Source: Priapulus caudatus (taxonomy: Eukaryota > Priapulida > Priapulimorpha > Priapulimorphida > Priapulidae). Taken from it: 28,567 nucleotides of DNA. How positions within the stretch are numbered: position 1 is the stretch's first letter; each line of letters starts with the position of its first letter. A program made the position numbers and the translations under genes. The notes beneath the pieces were generated by a model. The model saw nothing but the letters and a program-made list of their open reading frames with translations. It was not told the DNA's origin and made no database searches. The stretch lies in contig NW_014578260.1 of NCBI RefSeq assembly GCF_000485595.1, positions 33,745-62,311 on the forward strand, read 5' to 3'. Positions 1 to 11,443 of this stretch are shown here, piece by piece.

Positions 1-3000
1 TACACACACCCTCCCTTACTGCTCGCCTCCCCCACCTCACCTTCACAGCACACAACCCTCTCCCTACTTGCTCTCTCCCCATCACTGCCTCACAGTAACA
101 ACAACCCTCTCCCTACTGCTCCCTCCCACCACCTATCACAGTACACAAAACCCTCTCCTACTGCTCTCTCCCGCCCACCACCTGTCACATACACAACCCT
201 GCTCCTCTGCCTCTCTCCCACACCTTCACCACCGTACACAACCCTCTCCCTACTGCGTCCCTCCCACGCACGCTTCACAGACACACAGCGCCTCTCCGCT
301 TACTGCCCTCGCTTCCCCCACCACGCTTCAAGTACAACAACCCTCCTCCCTACTGCTCCCGCGTCCCACCACCTTCACAGTACCACAACCCTCTCCCTAC
401 TGTCTTGCACTCGCGCCACCAACCTTCACAGACACAACCCTCTCACGTAGGCTGCTGCTCAGTCCCACCACCTTCACAGCGTACACGGTGATCAACCCTC
501 TCCTACTGCTCCCTCCCCACCACCTCTCACAGTACACAAACCCTCTCCCTAACGGGCTCTCTCCCTACACCTTCACAGTACACACCCTCATCCCTACTTG
601 CTCTCTCCCCACACCTTCACAGTACACAACCTCTCCTCCTGTGCTCCCTCCCCACACCTTACACAGTACACAACCCCTCTCCCTACTGCTCATCTTCCCT
701 ACCACCTTCACAGGACACAAACCCTCTCCCTACTGCTACATCTCACACCTTCACAGACATAACCCCTCTCCTACCTGCCTCTCTCCCCACCACATTCACA
801 GTAACACAACCCTCGCCCTACCTGCTCTCTCCCCACCACCTTCACAGGACCAACACCTCTCCTACTGCCCCTCCCCAACCACCCTCACAGTTACATGCTG
901 ATCAACCCTCTCCCTACTGCTCTCTCCCTACCCTTCACAGGACACAACCCTCTCCTACTGTACTCTCCCACCACCCTCACAGCACACAACTCTCTAAACC
1001 TACTGCTCCTCCCCACCCCTTCACAGTACACAACCCTCTTCCCTACTGCTCTCTCCCCACCACCTGTCACAGTACACAACACTCTCCCTACTTGCTCTCT
1101 CCCCACCACCTGCACAGTACACCGGTGATCAACCCTCTCCCCTACTGCTTTCCCTCCCCGAGCCACCTATCACAGTACAACAACCCTCTCACTACTGCTT
1201 CTCTCCCCACCACCCTCAGCAGTACACAACCCTCTACTACTGCCTCTCTCCCCACACCTTCACAGTACACAACCCTTCTCCCTACTGCTCTCTCCCACCA
1301 CCTCACAAGTACACAAACCCTCTCCCTACTGCCTCTCTCTCCCCACCACCTTCACAGTACACAACCCGTTCTCCTACCTGCATCTCTCCCCCCACTTCAG
1401 CAGTACAGCAACCCTCTCCCGCTACCTGCCCTCCCTTCCCCACCACCTCACCAGTACACAAACCCCTCTCCCTACTGCTCCCTCCCGCAACCACCTTCAC
1501 AGTACACATAACCCTCTTTCCCTACTGCTCTCTCCCCACCACCCTCACAGTACACACCCTCTACCTACTGCTCTCTCCCCACCCACCTTGCATCAGTACC
1601 ACAACCCGGTGTCTCCCTACTGCCTCTCTCCCAGCCAGCCTTCACAGTACACAACCCCTCTACTGCTCTCTCCCACCACCTTGCACCAGACACAACCCTA
1701 CTCCCTACCTGCTCTCTTCCCCACCACCTTCACAGCAAAAAATACACAAACCCTCTCCCTAACTGCTCCCTCCCCGACACTTCACAGTACACACCCTTCT
1801 CCCTAGTCTGCTGCTCTTCTCACCACGCTTCACAGTTACACAACCCTCTCCCTACTGCTCCCTCCCCACACGCTTCACAGATACACAACGCCTCTCCTAT
1901 GCTCTCTCCCCACCACCTTCACAGCACACAAACCCTCTCCCTACTGCTCTTCTCCCCACACCTTCACAGTACACAACCCTTCTTCGCCTCATATGCCTCT
2001 CTCCCACCACCTTCACAGCACACAACCCTCTCCCTACTGCTCTCTGCCCACCACCTTCACAGCACATACCCTCTTGCCCTACTGCCCTCGTCTCCCCACC
2101 ACTTTTCACAGTACACAAACCCTCTCCTATTGCTCTCTCCCCACCACCCTCACAGTACACAAACCCTCTCCCTACTCGCTCTCTCGCACCATCCTTCACA
2201 GTACACAACCCTCTCCTGAACTGCCTCTCTCCCCCCCGACCTTCACAGCACACACAACCCTTCCCCTAGCTGCTCTCTCCCCGACACCTCACAGTACACA
2301 ACCTTCCCGTATCTGCTCATCTCCCCACCCACCCTCACAGTACACAACCCTCTCCCTACTGCTCTCTTCCCGCACCCACCTTCACAGCACACGCCCTCTA
2401 CCTATCTGCCTCTCTCCCCACCACCTTCACAGCTACACAACCCTCTCCCTATTGCTCTCTCGCCCCACCACCCTCACAGTACACAACCCCTCTCCCGTAC
2501 TGCTCCTCCCCACCACCTTCCAGCACACAGCCTCTCCCTATGCTCTCTCCCGCCACCACCTTCAGCAGTAATCACACAACCCTCTCCTAGTTGGTCTCTC
2601 GCCAGCCACGCCTCACAGTACTACAACCCTCGCCCTATGCTCTCTCCCCACACTTACAGCACAACACCCTCTCTCTACGCTGCTCTCTCCCCACCACTTC
2701 ACATACACAAACCCTCTCCCTACCTGCTCTCTCCCCATTCAACCTTTCACCATACACAGCCCTCTCCCTTCTGCTCCCTCCCACACTTCACAGTACACAA
2801 CCTCTCCCTACTTGCTCTCGCCCCACCACCTTCACAGCACACCAGCCCTCCTACCTTACTGCTCCGCTCCCCACCACTTCACAGCACACAACCCTCTTCC
2901 CTACTGCTCTCTCCCCCACCACCTTCACAGTACAGCATAACCCCTCCCTACCGGCCTCTCTCCCACACCTTCACAGTACACACCCTCTCCATTATTGCTT

Positions 3001-3340
3001 TACTCCCACACCCATCACAGTACAACAACTCTCCCTATTGCTCTCTCCCACCACCTCCAGTACCATCAACCTCTCCCTACTTTGCTCTCTCCCCACCACC
3101 GTTCACAGTACACTACCCTCCCATACTGGCTCTCTCCCCACCACCTTTCACAGTACACAACCCTCTCCCTACTGCTCCCTCCCCACCACCTCAAGCTACA
3201 CAAACCCTCTCCTATTTTTTTGCCCTCTCTCCCCACCACCCTCACATACACAACCCTGCTCCCTAACTGCTCCCTCCCCGACTAGCGCGTGTGCACTATA
3301 CACCAACCGACCTCCCTACTGCTCCCTCCCCACCACGCTT
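1..3340. repeat. 44-bp pyrimidine-rich minisatellite array, cut by window start
   Basis: A tandem array of roughly 75 units. Each unit contains, in order, ACACAACCCTCTCCCTACTG, CTCTCTCCCC and ACCACCTTCACAGT, giving a 44-base consensus. Units differ mainly by single-base insertions and deletions, which points to unpolished long reads as much as to real divergence. A few units carry the variant GGTGATCAACC at the junction (near 488, 900 and 1125). The + strand is nearly free of G, so long stop-free frames arise by composition. The unit is not a multiple of three and no frame keeps a repeating peptide, so I call no protein. The array decays between about 3290 and 3420. Confidence 0.93.
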
Positions 3341-3755
3341 TACAGTCACAGTTGTTCAAACTCCTGCTGTTCTTCAGCCTCTCTAGCACAGTACGTCTGT
3401 GTTGTAGCACCCCATGCACAGCACACAGTAACGGCAGGCTTCTCTAGGACGGTAGAATCGGGCTTCGTGCTGCATGCAGTCGCGACACATCACACCGACT
3501 GACGCTGATCTACAGAATCTGAGCCTTTACCTATAACACTTGATCGGCATCTGCAGAAAGAGAGAACATCTCACATGAGAAGTGTAGTACAATCAAAATA
3601 CATGGGACGCAATGTATGGTGAGTAAGGCAAGCTGTGGTTGTAAGACGGGGGATGAAGCAGTTGACGTAGACGGAACGGATGTATAAGGTTACAGCGGTG
3701 GACTATGTGGACAAAATAACGATTAGAATGACGATTCAGATGGCGCGTGTAAACA
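3341..3755. other. Degenerate repeat edge, then unassigned sequence
   Basis: The first ~100 bases keep eroded pieces of the minisatellite unit. After about 3430 the sequence is of mixed composition. I see no gene, RNA or clear repeat in the rest. Confidence 0.5.
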
Positions 3756-4002
3756 GTGATTGCATCGGACTATCATTTAAGACACATTATTGTCAAGGAG
3801 AGAAAGATTATAAATATATTGACTCAATACACACCACAGTTGATTAAGAATTACCACCTAAAATCGTGGATGGAAACACATATATATACGCCGTTAATTA
3901 CTTCAGTGGATAGCAGCATTCTGGATACCCTTGGAAATATTTTACCTGGTGGACTCGTCTGCATTGAAAATACATTTAAACATGCTTTTAAAATTTACTC
4001 GT
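3756..4002 (+). other. Weak candidate internal exon, unidentified
   Basis: The frame is open from 3756 and encodes about 82 residues. It is preceded directly by AACAG, a possible but pyrimidine-poor acceptor, and a stop codon sits just before that. It ends at a very good donor-like sequence, ACTC|GTAAGTATT, at about 4002. The peptide is rich in Ile, Leu, Tyr and His, with no membrane span, zinc finger or catalytic motif that I recognise. There is no codon-position or homology support. It could be an exon of an unknown gene, an eroded transposon, or chance. Confidence 0.2.
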
Positions 4003-4982
4003 AAGTATTCTTATTGTTTGTAATTTCAACAACGTCCGTTCAATTCAGCATCTTACAAAAGTGAATACTACTGTTGAATTGTAAGCTTTGGTATGGCGCG
4101 AATGTGTGTTACATAAGCCTACAGTAGCCTACATATATTATAGATTGTAGCTAAAAGATTCAGACAGACGCAGCGTCCCGGACCATCATGTTATGCCTTT
4201 ACTATAATAAAACTAGCCATAATTTAATATTTAACGTTTATTAGAGCCATGCGACTTTTACCAACGATTCAACATCGACCAGGGAACCAAACAATTATGG
4301 CCGAATATACAAAGATTTTCATATCAGATAGGATAAGGCGAACAGTGTGTATCGTATCACGCCTGTTTCTGGAAGCCACATGGCTCCCAGACTATACATG
4401 CAATCACACACATTCAAGTACACACGCAGCGCACAGACATACGCTCCTCATAAATATATACATGACCTCTACCACCTGGCTTTCGGCCCTCTATCCATCA
4501 CCCCTTCCTGCTACTCTAACCACCTTCTCCCTTCTCTCTCTCTCTCTTCTACGACCTCTACCTTACCTTCCTCCACTTCAACAATCCACCATCCATCCCC
4601 AGATTCTCCCATCAATCAGCCACTTCTCTACCTTCTGCTTCTAACCTCCACTCCCTTGATCAATACAATAAGACACTCAACACATGCAATGCAGTGTTTA
4701 CAGTCATTCATCATTGTGGAGTGTCAGGAGGACTGCAGCGCCGTCCTCTTACCTCAGGCATATTCTTTACTACGGAAACGCAGCAACCCCAGTCTAAAGA
4801 TTAACATACCGAAATATTCCTGCGGGTTGTTGGTGTCTACCATATGTGTCAAGATCAGCTTAGATTTTAGAACGAAACTAGTTTGAAAATCATGTTGGTA
4901 AGGATTGCGTATGTGTGCCTAGTTCTGCCATCGACCACTTTCTTCAATACACTTCGCTAGTGCGTGACATTTATTTGCAGGT
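4003..4982. other. Unassigned sequence with a pyrimidine-rich stretch
   Basis: AT-rich to about 4250. From about 4465 to 4660 the + strand is strongly C/T-rich, with CTCTCTCTC runs, and yields stop-poor frames with Ser/Pro/Thr/Leu-rich translations that look compositional. The stretch ends at an acceptor-like TTTATTTGCAG near 4980. No gene is supported. Confidence 0.4.
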
Positions 4983-5174
4983 GTGAAATGTATAGCATTA
5001 AAAGTTAATAGTGCCAAACAGAAGATGTTGACACAGAACAGAACAGTGCTGAGAGCTGTACACACATCAGCTGATAGTGATAGCTGGCTCAGGCTAGACT
5101 CGAAAAAATTGAAAGCGGCTCTAGGAAAAATGAGGGGAAAACAACCTTCCGTTTTTATAAGGGAATTGCCCTAA
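4981..5174 (+). other. Weak candidate 3'-terminal exon, unidentified
   Basis: An acceptor-like sequence, TTTATTTGCAG, ends at about 4980. An open frame follows from 4983 and runs 63 residues to a TAA. It starts MKCIALKVNSAKQ and is basic, with several Lys and Arg near the C-terminus. No AATAAA lies close downstream. The peptide matches no family I know. The acceptor is the only real support. Confidence 0.15.
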
Positions 5175-5463
5175 AAAAAACTTGCCGTCAGGTACAATAT
5201 AACTGTTTAGTAGCGAGTGGGTGAATAGTACAGCGAGAGAAGAGAAGCAGATGGTCCACAGAACCATCTTACGTTCTGAAACTTGGATGATCCTCCTAAA
5301 TTTTCAAATTGACCATGACCATGGACCACTGGACCTATGCAGGCACCATGGAGACTTTTTGACCATTGACCAATTGCACATTGACTCCCTCTCTATGGGC
5401 GGTGTCTTCTCTCTCTATCTCTCTAATTCTACTTTTTCTCCGCTCTCTCATCTCTGCTTCTCT

Positions 5464-5511
5464 GCCTCTCATGGTGGGGAGAGAGCAGTAGGGAGAGGGT
5501 TGATAACCTTG
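5464..5511 (-). repeat. Solitary inverted unit of the 44-bp minisatellite
   Basis: The + strand reads GGTGGGGAGAGAGCAGTAGG and then GAGAGGGTTGAT, the reverse complement of the minisatellite core. On the minus strand it ends with the ATCAACCCTCTCCC junction variant also seen in the array. It lies about 2.1 kb beyond the array, in the opposite orientation. Confidence 0.75.
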
Positions 5512-5525
5512 CACCATACTCACCT

Positions 5526-5700
5526 TAGTGGCAGAACTGTGAGGGAACAGTAGTTGAAGATGTGTAAAGGAACGTTGATGGGAGAGTTGTAAGGGAACAA
5601 CAACCTGAGGAGTGCGAGGGAATGGTAACTAGAGGTCTGTGACGGAACAGTAGCCATATATGTCTGCGAGGGAATGGTTGCCAGGGGTCTGTCAATGAAG
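5526..5700. repeat. Degenerate ~25-27 bp tandem repeat
   Basis: About six imperfect units share a core like TGTGAGGGAACAGTAG. Variants include TGTAAGGGAACAACAAC, TGCGAGGGAATGGTAAC, TGTGACGGAACAGTAGC and TGCGAGGGAATGGTTGC. It follows the solitary minisatellite unit directly and may share an ancestor with it, because both contain ACTGTGA plus G/A-rich runs. No coding signal. Confidence 0.6.
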
Positions 5701-5743
5701 AGTGGGTATATATATATGTATGTGTAGAGTAAGTAACGCTGAG

Positions 5744-6047
5744 AGGGTCTATGTCCCCCGGGGTACTGCCGGAACGTACCCTGGCTACGGTCCGGTATAC
5801 CGGAACGTACCCTGGTACTATCTAATATGCCGGACCGTACCTCGCTTACTCCACTAACGAGTCTAGGGAGTCGCCTAAGCCTACTCCCTAACCCTAACCC
5901 TAACCCTAACCCTAACCCTAACCCTAACCCTTAAAGTTAAACCCTAATCCTAACCCTAACCATATCAAATAGTGACCAGGGTACGTTCCGGTATACCGGA
6001 CCGTACCCAGGGTACGTTCCGGCAGTACCCTGAGGGACATAGACCCT
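5744..6047. mobile_element. Foldback MITE with telomeric repeats in its loop
   Basis: The left arm (5744-5829) begins AGGGTCTATGTCCC. The right arm (5961-6047) ends GGGACATAGACCCT. The two arms are reverse complements over about 86 bases with roughly five differences. Each arm contains a smaller palindrome around CCGGTATACCGG. The ~130-base loop carries the telomere-type array described separately. There is no open frame, so it is non-autonomous. A possible TGAG target duplication (5740-5743 and 6049-6052) is offset by one base and weak. A shortened, error-rich relative lies at 13192-13322. Confidence 0.82.
5886..5960. repeat. Interstitial (CCCTAA)n telomeric repeat
   Basis: About seven near-perfect CCCTAA units run from 5886 to 5930. 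After a short break (TTAAAGTTAA) two or three imperfect units continue to about 5960. The array is inside the loop of a foldback element and not at a chromosome end. It suggests a TTAGGG-type telomere, as in most non-arthropod animals. Confidence 0.9.
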
Positions 6048-6960
6048 ATGAGCGTAAGGAACAGACAAGTGGGTGACGTTTTGTCGTGAGTATTTTAAAC
6101 AGCCCAGGGAGAGCCATAAGTAACGTTGCAAGGTGACGTCGGGGTAGATGTAAATATGTAGGAAAACACTACCTTTCCTACCTCCCGTAGGAAAGGGCTG
6201 TTTCTACCTTCACTGTTCAGATGGTGGAATAGAAGCAATCATGATTAAATCGTGAAATATCTGAAAATGTACTTGTGAAGAGAACATGTACCTTTATGGC
6301 CATGTACAGTATACTAGCCCATGGAACTGGTTTTACGGTATTCCCGTGCCTCGAATGTTAGATCATACGTATAACCTTTTATATTAATATTTATTTTAAT
6401 GTACTGGCAACCTAATACTAAGTAGTACCTGTTTAACGTTTGAATCTTCAATTTAATATGTACGCGGTTACATAGATGCTACAAATCTTAGTCAGAGGAG
6501 AAAATTAACTAAAGAGCCATATGTACAATGTAGGCTATGCTACAACATATTAAAAGCCTGATTAGACTTTTCTGGTATTGATTTTGTGGCGGTTTTGTAG
6601 GAGATAAAGCCAGACTGTTGCAGCAGCCGTACAGGCAGACTGGGCCGTCTGGCTGATTGCTGTGCTAGCGTGAGTGTGTGTGCGTGCGTACGTGCGTGCG
6701 TGCGTGCGTGCGGCCGTGCACTCGCGTGAGTAGTGAGTGCAGTGGGAGTAGGGTTACCATGTTGTTACATTGTGTAAAATCGGGACAGACGTCAACTGAC
6801 TTATACGCCACCTGTTGGTAGATAAGGAACCCTTTGTAATTTAAAAGGTATTTAGTAACTTTTACGTGAACTGGCGGCATCATTAAACAGTTTAAAGTCC
6901 TTCTATCGAAGAGTATTTGTAACGAAGCGCACAGTTAATGGGATAGGAGGCTTGCAGTAT
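6048..6960. other. Unassigned AT-rich sequence with a GTGC microsatellite
   Basis: No gene is supported. A GTGCGTGC-type microsatellite lies at about 6670-6725. The rest is single-copy-looking AT-rich DNA. Confidence 0.5.
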
Positions 6961-6984
6961 GTCATGAATGGCTGCTGATGACAC

Positions 6985-7290
6985 TGCTCCTCCTCTACCC
7001 TCTCGCTGTCCGCCCTTTTACAAAATATACACCGTTGCTCATCCTTCACCCTATCCCTGTCAGCCCTTCCTTACCGATCACAACATTGCTTCTGTTACAC
7101 CTTTTTATCTGCCCTTTTACCAATTACACCAATACCCTTCCCCGTCCTCTCCCTCTCTGGCCTTTTTACCAAATACACCATTGACCCCCATCCCTGCTTT
7201 TCCTCTCCCGTTTACTTGTTATATCATTTCCCCACTCCACCCACTTACATTCACGCTCCACCCTCATGCTCTGCCTACACCTGCAGTCCC
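6985..7290. repeat. Degenerate ~50-bp pyrimidine-rich tandem repeat
   Basis: Roughly five eroded units repeat a motif like TGCCCTTTTACCAAATACACCA followed by C/T-rich sequence. Examples are GCCCTTTTACAAAATATACACC near 7012, GCCCTTTTACCAATTACACCA near 7111 and GCCTTTTTACCAAATACACCA near 7160. Overlapping stop-free frames are compositional, so I call no protein. Confidence 0.5.
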
Positions 7291-7299
7291 ATTCTAGCT

Positions 7300-7730
7300 C
7301 ACACCTATGCCATCACTATCCCACCCCACGCACCTCATTTGACTTGAACTTGAAGCATCACCGTCATTTACCCACCCTCTTAACTCTAATTAATCATCAC
7401 TAGCACCACGGGGCGCAAAACAATTTCTGGTCCCTGAAATGTCTGCTTTAGGAGCCCACTTGTCTACTACTCTGTTAGCTGAGCGAGGATTTGCCGGAGT
7501 TGTAAGTTTTGCCCGGATTTGTGTCACGAATGAATTGATTGAATGAATGAATTTAATATCCAAACTACTTTAAAATCGTCTTTATTTTTAACGTGTTGAA
7601 AATGTCTTAGCAAGCACGAAGTAGTGTATGAAAGGATATTGAAGTTTATGGGTGAACGGTGGAGTGATTATCTATGAGGTGAACTAGCCTAGCAACTGCT
7701 TAGTATGCCAACCAACATATAAAATCATAT
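7300..7730. other. Unassigned sequence
   Basis: Mixed composition with GAATGAATGAAT near 7540. I see no gene, RNA or repeat structure. Confidence 0.5.
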
Positions 7731-7759
7731 TATGATAGCTCAGCTATATATGACCATGT

Positions 7760-7995
7760 CGTGTACGGTGTATGTCTGCGTATGTATTTGCGTCGGTGCC
7801 TCAGCTATGTATGTGCGTGAGTGCCAGCGAGGATGTGCGTGCGTGTTCATGTCTGTATTGATGTGTCTACATGTCCATGTCTTTTGGTGCGTTGGCGCAT
7901 GCGTGCTACGGTGCACGTCCGTAAGGATGGGCATGGATGTTTGTGTGCGCGTGCGTGCGTGCATACGTGCATGCGTGCGTGCGTGCGTGCGTTGA
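7760..7995. repeat. GT/GTGC-rich low-complexity tract
   Basis: Alternating GTGC, GTGT and GCAT runs become a clean GTGC microsatellite at about 7940-7991. The frame open across it translates to Cys/Val/Arg-rich low-complexity peptide on one strand and His/Thr-rich peptide on the other, as expected of a microsatellite. Confidence 0.75.
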
Positions 7996-9865
7996 TAGAA
8001 ACTATGGCGATTAACAGATGCAGATCAATTTATGTATTGTTGCTGCAAGAAAACCATATTATGAGATCTATATATGGATATCTCGCAGCTGAAGGCGTGC
8101 GCGCACGTGTGTTCGTGGGCGTGTGCGTGTGCGTATCTAATAGTAACAAAGCAAGTCGAGTACACATGTTGTTCTTGTGTCATTGTGTTATTGCAACGTT
8201 AAAAGTAAACATTATAAAGCTTTCTATGCCAGCGAACACCTGTATATTTCGAGCGTCTCAAATAATGCCACATAAATCAAGGCAGCCCTGAGAGCTTGTG
8301 TCAAATTAAAAATCACGTGTTTTAAAAAAAGTCGTGAAATAATAATAAGAGAGAGGTGAACTATCAAGTAGTGATTTAGCTGTATTTTAGCCTAAAACGT
8401 AATGTAATGAAATGATCTTAGATATATCATATATATAAAGATTATAATACAAATATAGAACCAATGCGACGCTCGTATTGTTATTACTGCTGTTAATATT
8501 TGATTAAAGTCAATAGCCAATCGTCAGGGAATCCCCCTAAATGACAGTGGGAGAATTGAGATTGTGAGTGCTAGAGGCTATCGTGTAGGTACACAGTGGC
8601 TCCACCTGCTAGAGTAATTTGTAATTACATCGTTGCATTGGGCTTGGATAAGTTGCACTCGGCTTGGAATTGCGTCGTTCTTTGCTGGTGGGAGTGCAGT
8701 TGCTCGTATGGTAACGTATGGTATCGCACGTAGCTACAAGAAAACTGTGTGAATATATTCAGAAGGGGTCTTGCTCAAATTATTGTAATATCGTGTTTAT
8801 CACAATTCCCTTTTAGTAGACGTTCAATTTTTGCACTAGTAATGGAAAGTCAGAAAGTTCATTAAACATTTCCTTAGATGGGTGCATATTTTTACTGGCA
8901 TATTGAAGGAAAAAATGCTAGACGGGCTATTATGCATGTAATAGTATATATATTATTCTACCTCGATAACGCTTGGAAGGCCAGCCAATTGGATGCTGTT
9001 GTTATTTTTAAAAGCTTAGCAATAATCTTGTGGATAATTGAAAACATTTCATCACTATGTACATCAAAAGGCATGCCATTGTAAACGCTTGAGGGTGTTC
9101 ATACATAGTTGGCTCGTGTGCATATATGCTCATCAAGCATGGGGATGAGAGATAATCGGTCTGCCCAATGTTTGAAAATATTTTTTAACATTCTACAGCA
9201 ACAGTGATAGCGGAGTTGGTTTGAGCAGAAATCAGTAGAGTATCTTTCGCAGTTCGTTGACAAGGTATGCTATCAGGAGAGGTAGGGTCGTACCCTTGCA
9301 CCCTACGCCATCTTCGTTTATAACGATGACAAGTAGGTGAAGCTGCATGCAGCAGACACCACAAAAATTATGGCAGAGTAGGCTGTGCTACTGCATATGA
9401 GCATATACGGGGTTTTCTGCAACGTTGAAAGAAGATAGCAGGAAAATTTAGCTGCCTTCTGATTTTCCTGAGAATTAGGCACAAGTAAAGTTTTAAAATA
9501 AAAAGGCATGACACAGCGATGGACATTAGTACAGTTCTAAGCAGTTTCTGATGTACCCTTAAGGTATTAGGCCAAATAAACTGTAGACATCCAGCAGTTA
9601 GTAACATTATATTGTAACCCCTCCTGTTTAATAGCAAATACAGGTAGTGCAAAGATCGGTAGCCACTAACGTCTAATATAGCCTCTTCTCTATGAACCGA
9701 AATATAGGTTGGATCTAGAGCATTTCCATCCACATTTCAACGTAACCCAGTGTCACAGCCACTTGCTAATGTAAGCTGAATCATGTCAGGTACAAAGCAA
9801 TTGTTGATTCTCTGGCTGTAACAACTTACTAATGAAGTGTGCTGTTTAGTAAGGAGTGGGGCGAG
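7996..9865. other. Unassigned AT-rich sequence
   Basis: About 1.9 kb without a supportable gene. A short GTGCGTGT run lies near 8095-8135. Open frames at 8878-9084 (+) and 9318-9733 (-) are short, with no recognisable domain and no good splice sites. Nothing indicates an RNA gene. Confidence 0.5.
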
Positions 9866-10011
<146 letters not shown>

Positions 10012-10037
10012 AGAGAACGAGATAGGAGAGAGTAGAG

Positions 10038-10062
10038 NNNNNNNNNNNNNNNNNNNNNNNNN
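10038..10062. other. Assembly gap of 25 N
   Basis: Exactly 25 undetermined bases lie between a GA-rich and a CA-rich microsatellite. A round, small number of N suggests a placeholder of unknown true size. It may hide more sequence. Confidence 0.95.
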
Positions 10063-10063
<1 letters not shown>

Positions 10064-10139
<76 letters not shown>

Positions 10140-10147
10140 ACACACAC
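10064..10147. repeat. (CA)n microsatellite
   Basis: About 84 bases of CA repeats with two or three interruptions. They start right after the gap and run into the C/G-rich repeat. Confidence 0.95.
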
Positions 10148-10163
10148 TTACATACAAAATCAT

Positions 10164-10290
10164 GGTGATCCGAAATTGTGGGGGGGACATTTGATATGAT
10201 GTCCCCCCTCTGAAAATTCGTGGGGGGGACATGTCCCCCTGTCCCCCCCTGGATTTGCGCCCCTGTACCCAGGGAGACATAGATTCGGGC
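10164..10290. mobile_element. C/G-rich MITE end abutting an AGGGTCTATG-type end
   Basis: On the minus strand it begins CAGGGGCGCAAATCCAGGGG and continues with GGGGGACA/TGTCCCCC palindromes. The piece GGGGGACATTTGATATGATG followed by TCCCCCC is itself a hairpin. On its right it meets TACCCAGGGAGACATAGA, the reverse complement of the end of the 5744-6047 family. Long G and C runs with a (CA)n neighbour recur at 13338-13780, 14516-14640 and 28263-28567. No open frame. Confidence 0.6.
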
Positions 10291-10792
10291 AGCAGTAGTA
10301 TCGTGGCCTCCATTGCGGCTTGTCTCTGATGGAGCGTGTGTGTATGCACTGTCTGGCTAGATGATGAAGCATCTCAGTCTCAGACTGTATACTGTCTAGA
10401 CTTCAATATAGCCCGCATAATAACTCCTGTGTGGCTGATCGATAGACACGTATCGTGTGCACGTGTGTGCATGGTAATAAACCCATTATACTCTACTATT
10501 TGGCTGCTTCTTAGTTGCCCTGTCAAACAGGTTGTGCTTAATATGTATTAAATCGTTACTCATTTGTGTTATTATGGGATCAGGTGCTTTGTTAGTGTTA
10601 GTATTTCACACGGACAGCACTATTATTTATACATCTAAGCAGGAGGCATATTTCTTGATATTAGCCCAGTGCTTCTTATATTTAGCCGTGCTGATACAGG
10701 TAGTAAATGTTCGGCAGACGAGAATTTCGAAACGTTTACGAGTGGTGCTTATAAATGGATGGGTGAGCAGCTACATCAAGCTCAACCTTATA

Positions 10793-11240
10793 CAGTAGAA
10801 GTCCAAAAATCCGGATGCCAGAAATCCGGACCAACCGAGAATCCGGACTTTTTGAAAACTAAAATTTAACTGTTAAAACCAAATTAAACTAAAAATAAAT
10901 AATCAATTTGTATAAAACAACCTCCACTTTCTTTTGTTTAAATTTAATGTATTTTTCTTTTACAATGTTCATTTTTAAACATGATTTCAAGCATTACACG
11001 CTCTTTTTTGTAGTGAAAAAACTTTGTTTACATTTTTGTCATGTGTTGACTTTAGTTTAATTTAAAACTGCTCGCTTTGATAAATGAAACATGCTGTATA
11101 TTGAATCAAAATTTACCTGTTCATCTCTTCTTTATTCCTCCTTAAATTTGAATTTTGAAAGTACTGCCCGAGAATCCGGAAAATCTGAAAATACGGACCG
11201 ACCCAATCCCTGAGCAGTCCGGATTTTTTTACTTCTACTG
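10793..11240. mobile_element. pogo/Tigger-like MITE, copy 1
   Basis: It begins CAGTAGAAGTCCAAAAATCC and ends GGATTTTTTTACTTCTACTG, an imperfect terminal inverted repeat. Repeated ATCCGGA motifs lie inside each end (GAATCCGGACTTTTTG on the left; GAATCCGGAAAATCTG on the right). CAGTAGAA ends with a left TA fit the pogo/Tigger branch of Tc1-mariner, which duplicates TA. The right flank is TC, so one target copy has mutated or the boundary is off. The AT-rich interior has no transposase frame. Confidence 0.72.
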
Positions 11241-11443
11241 TCTTGTCTGTTTTTGGTGTTCTACTGTAGGTTAGTGCTTACAGGACGTCGCAGGCCTGCA
11301 GATATCCATGTGTATGCGTGACGTTCTCTCGCAATGCTGTGGAACTAGAGCACTAGCCAGCTGTACTGCCATCTGCTGGGAGAAAAATGTTTCATTGCCG
11401 TGCATGCGTGGCTAACGTAAATAATTCCTCTCTTTGCTTTCAG

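Noticed and set aside
68-3502. Long + strand open frames (up to about 300 residues), Ser/Pro/Thr/His-rich
   Set aside because: They lie wholly within the 44-bp minisatellite, switch frame at every indel and owe their openness to the C/T-rich, G-poor strand.
5886-5960. True chromosome end
   Set aside because: The CCCTAA run is short and enclosed by inverted arms, with unique sequence on both sides.
7732-8291. Cys/Val/Arg-rich open frames of 87 and 156 residues
   Set aside because: Caused by GTGC/GTGT low-complexity sequence. The opposite strand gives His/Thr repeats.
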